NCBI GenBank assembly: GCA_905479885.1
Contig: CAJQOE010000077.1
Location: forward strand, 1 to 6,626
DNA: 6,626 nt
Direction of reading: 5' to 3'
Source of the DNA: an uncultured Rickettsiaceae bacterium
Lineage (GTDB): Bacteria; Pseudomonadota; Alphaproteobacteria; Rickettsiales; Rickettsiaceae
The notes under the pieces: generated by a model
Seen by the model: the letters and a program-made list of their open reading frames with translations, nothing else
Told to the model about the DNA's origin: nothing
Databases searched by the model: none
Made by a program: the position numbers and the translations under genes
Part shown: piece by piece, positions 4,134-6,626 of the stretch
Layout: each line of letters begins with the position of its first letter
How positions within the stretch are numbered: the first letter of the stretch is position 1

Positions 4134-6476
4134 ATGAATACTGAGAAAAAAACTCTACCACTACTAACTCTTCGTGATGTTATAATTTTTCCTGGAACAA
4201 TTGCGCCAATTTTTATTGGCAGAGAAAAATCTTTAAATTCTCTTCTTGCTGCTAAGAAAATTGAGGATGGTCAGCATATATTACTAACCACTCAAAAAAA
4301 ACAAGACATTGAAGATCCCAAAGCGGCAGACTTATATAGAATTGGTGTTTTAGCAAAAATCATCCAAACAGTAAAGCTACCAAATAATAACGCTAAAATC
4401 TTAGTCGAAGCTATAAGCAGAGTAGCGCTTACTAACATAAGCGGTGAAGACATATTTGTTTCAGATTATTCCATTGTGCCAGATAAAGAAGTGAGTGATC
4501 TAGAGGCATTAAATGACCGTGCCCAATCAGCCATGGACTCTTTCAAAGAATATGCCAGAACCAATAAAAAAATAAATCTTGAAATTCTTAATATACTCAG
4601 CGAACAAAAGAACCCTAGCTACATTAGCAACATCATAGCATCGCATTTAACTTGCAAACTAGCAGTAAAACAAAAATTACTTGAAGAAATAGACGTACTA
4701 AAACGCTCTGAAATGCTAATTGATATAATCACTACGGAAAGCACTCATATAGACACTGAACAATCAATTCAGCAACGTGTTAAAAAACAAATTGAAAAAA
4801 CACAAAGAGATTTCTATTTGAACGAGCAAATGAAAGCCCTGCAACAAGAAATGGATGGGGGTGATGAAAAATCTGATTTCTTTGACTTAGAGAAAAAAAT
4901 TAAAAAACTAAAATTATCAAAAGAAGCTAGAGAAAAAAGTGAAGCTGAATTAAAAAAGTTAAAAATGATGAATCAAATGTCAGCGGAATCATCAGTTGTA
5001 AGAAATTACCTCGAAGCTCTTTTAGCAATGCCTTGGGGGCAGCGCACAAAAAATGCCATCGACATCAATAAAACTGAAGAAATCCTTGACCGAGATCATT
5101 ATGGTCTAAAAAAAGTAAAAGAAAGAATAGTAGAATATTTATCCGTCTTAAAGCGCTCTAGAAAAATCAAAGGACCAATTCTGTGCCTAATTGGCCCTCC
5201 AGGAGTTGGTAAAACTTCTTTGGTCAAATCCATCGCTGAAGCTATGGGCAGAAAATATACTAAATTTGCTCTTGGCGGCGTACGCGATGAGGCAGAAATC
5301 AGAGGCCATCGTAAAACCTACCTTGGATCGATGCCAGGCAAAATTATTAATCTTGTTAAAAAATCAAAAGTAGACAACCCCGTCATGCTATTTGATGAGA
5401 TAGATAAAATGAGTGCCGATTTCAGGGGTGACCCAGCATCTGCCTTGCTAGAAGTTTTAGATCCAGAACAAAATTCCCATTTTGTCGACCACTATTTAGA
5501 AGTAGAATATGACCTATCTGATATAGTTTTTATTGCTACTGCCAACTCATATGATTTACCGCGTGCTTTAATTGATCGTATGGAGATAATCAATATTGCT
5601 GGTTATATCGAAGAAGAGAAATTAGAAATAGCGAAAAGCCATCTAATTTCTAAACAATTAAAAATGCATGGCATTAAACCGCATGAATTAGAAATCACAG
5701 ATGAAACTATTCTAGAATTAATCAGGTATTATACCAAAGAATCTGGAGTTAGATCACTTGAACGAGAAATTGGTGCGCTAGCCAGAAAAGTGCTAACAAA
5801 AATCTTAAAAAACAAAGAACTTAAAAGTGTAATCGTAAAACCTGAAAATCTAGAAGAATATTTGGGTGTAAAGAAATATCGTTTTGGCTTAGCAGAAAAA
5901 GAAAATCAAATTGGTACTACCACTGGGCTTGCTTACACTGAAGTTGGAGGTGATTTACTAAGCATTGAAGCAGCATCTTTTCCTGGTAAGGGAGGAATCA
6001 AATCGACTGGTACATTAGGTGATGTCATGAAAGAATCAGCGGAAGCTGCATACACCTGTTTCCTAGTAAGAGCCAAGAGTCTAGGTCTCAAGGAAAAAGA
6101 TTACAAAGAAATGGATGTGCACTTACACGTGCCAGAAGGGGCTACTCCTAAAGATGGACCCTCTGCCGGCATTGCAATCTACACAACATTAGTTTCATTA
6201 ATGACAAAAACACCTGTTAATAAAAATGTGGCTATGACCGGAGAGATTACTTTACGTGGCAAAGTACTTCCTATTGGTGGTCTAAAAGAGAAACTACTAG
6301 CTGCTAAAAGAGGCGGAATAAAAACAGTTTTAATCCCAGAAGATAATATAAAAGATCTAAAGGATATACCGGAAAATATCACCGATAAACTAGAAATAAT
6401 ACCTGTATCTAATATTGAACAAGTATTAAAACACGCGCTTGTGAGCAAAAAATTAACTAAAGATTTGCCAGCCTAA
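4134..6476 (+). CDS. lon: ATP-dependent serine protease Lon
   Basis: Complete 780-aa LonA-type protease, a cytoplasmic homohexamer that unfolds and degrades damaged and short-lived regulatory proteins. The substrate-binding N-domain covers about 8-200 (LPLLTLRDVIIFPG at the start), followed by a coiled-coil-rich linker at 205-280. The AAA+ module has Walker A GPPGVGKTS (354-362), Walker B VMLFDEIDK (417-425), sensor-1 N471, arginine finger R482 and sensor-2 R540. The protease domain has catalytic Ser677 in DGPSAG and Lys720 in GGLKEK, two residues earlier than in E. coli Lon (784 aa), so the length is normal and no key residue is missing. The sequence closely follows rickettsial Lon throughout. 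The start is set by the conserved N-terminus and by AAGG upstream. The gene stands alone, divergent from the dehydratase. The upstream candidate promoter has a heat-shock-like -35 box. No terminator is evident after the stop. Confidence 0.98.
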   Translation: MNTEKKTLPLLTLRDVIIFPGTIAPIFIGREKSLNSLLAAKKIEDGQHILLTTQKKQDIEDPKAADLYRIGVLAKIIQTVKLPNNNAKILVEAISRVALTNISGEDIFVSDYSIVPDKEVSDLEALNDRAQSAMDSFKEYARTNKKINLEILNILSEQKNPSYISNIIASHLTCKLAVKQKLLEEIDVLKRSEMLIDIITTESTHIDTEQSIQQRVKKQIEKTQRDFYLNEQMKALQQEMDGGDEKSDFFDLEKKIKKLKLSKEAREKSEAELKKLKMMNQMSAESSVVRNYLEALLAMPWGQRTKNAIDINKTEEILDRDHYGLKKVKERIVEYLSVLKRSRKIKGPILCLIGPPGVGKTSLVKSIAEAMGRKYTKFALGGVRDEAEIRGHRKTYLGSMPGKIINLVKKSKVDNPVMLFDEIDKMSADFRGDPASALLEVLDPEQNSHFVDHYLEVEYDLSDIVFIATANSYDLPRALIDRMEIINIAGYIEEEKLEIAKSHLISKQLKMHGIKPHELEITDETILELIRYYTKESGVRSLEREIGALARKVLTKILKNKELKSVIVKPENLEEYLGVKKYRFGLAEKENQIGTTTGLAYTEVGGDLLSIEAASFPGKGGIKSTGTLGDVMKESAEAAYTCFLVRAKSLGLKEKDYKEMDVHLHVPEGATPKDGPSAGIAIYTTLVSLMTKTPVNKNVAMTGEITLRGKVLPIGGLKEKLLAAKRGGIKTVLIPEDNIKDLKDIPENITDKLEIIPVSNIEQVLKHALVSKKLTKDLPA

Positions 6477-6626
6477 CTCTACATAACTCAAGTTTTGACA
6501 AAATCCTTCTATTGACTAAAAGTCCTTATTTCAAATAATACAAATTTTTAGAAAAATTGTTGAATTTTACTCTAATTGAGTCCCATTAAGCGTAAGGTTT
6601 TTAGAAATTTGAGCATATAATGATGA
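6477..6626. other. intergenic stretch after lon, no complete gene
   Basis: The 150 bases after lon are very AT-rich and contain no complete gene. Only very weak inverted repeats are visible: GACT/AGTC at 6514-6524 and ACTC/GAGT at 6569-6581. Neither is followed by a T-run, so no intrinsic terminator is supported. An ATG at 6620 lies too close to the edge to judge as a start. Confidence 0.5.
6512..6539 (+). promoter_or_regulatory. possible promoter for a gene beyond the window
   Basis: TTGACT (6512-6517) and AATAAT (6534-6539) each match the housekeeping consensus at five of six bases with a 16-base spacer. A perfect TTGACA also occurs at 6495-6500, but without a fitting -10 box. In such AT-rich DNA chance matches are common. 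Confidence 0.3.

Noticed and set aside
5191..5373. Plus-strand open frame of 60 codons inside lon
   Set aside because: It is an out-of-frame shadow of the Walker A region of Lon.
6179..6448. Minus-strand open frame of 89 codons opposite the end of lon
   Set aside because: It is antisense to the conserved Lon protease domain. Its hydrophobic look follows from the complement of the lon codons.

Overview
The window is AT-rich and bacterial. It most resembles an alphaproteobacterium of the order Rickettsiales, an obligate intracellular lineage. The best evidence is the Lon protease, whose whole sequence reads like rickettsial Lon; examples are the stretches KLPNNNAKILVEA and MNQMSAES. A deformylase of the extended rickettsial kind and strongly A/T-ending codons agree with this. 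The genus cannot be fixed from the sequence alone.

Layout from left to right. A complete tRNA-Ser(UGA) lies at 52-141. It is followed by about 380 bases without a convincing gene, which hold a short decayed-looking reading frame on the minus strand and a small hairpin. Next is a two-gene plus-strand unit: a peptide deformylase-type protein (526-1149) and, with no base between stop and start, a class I SAM-dependent methyltransferase that begins with what looks like a signal peptide (1150-1995). After a 101-base gap comes a multi-spanning PAP2-type membrane phosphatase (2097-2987) whose second motif reads PSGD instead of PSGH. It converges, 11 bases apart, on a minus-strand PLP-dependent threonine/serine dehydratase-like enzyme (2999-4003). 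The dehydratase and a complete ATP-dependent Lon protease (4134-6476) are divergent and share a 130-base control region with overlapping candidate promoters. One of these has a heat-shock-like -35 box in front of lon. The last 150 bases hold no complete gene, only a possible promoter for whatever follows.

How the genes relate: Lon (protein quality control) and the deformylase (N-terminal processing of nascent proteins) are housekeeping functions. The methyltransferase, PAP2 protein and dehydratase are more accessory in nature. I see no CRISPR array, toxin-antitoxin pair, intact insertion sequence or phage module. No clearly new multi-gene system is evident. The most interesting points are the apparently exported methyltransferase coupled to a deformylase paralogue, and the altered PAP2 active site.
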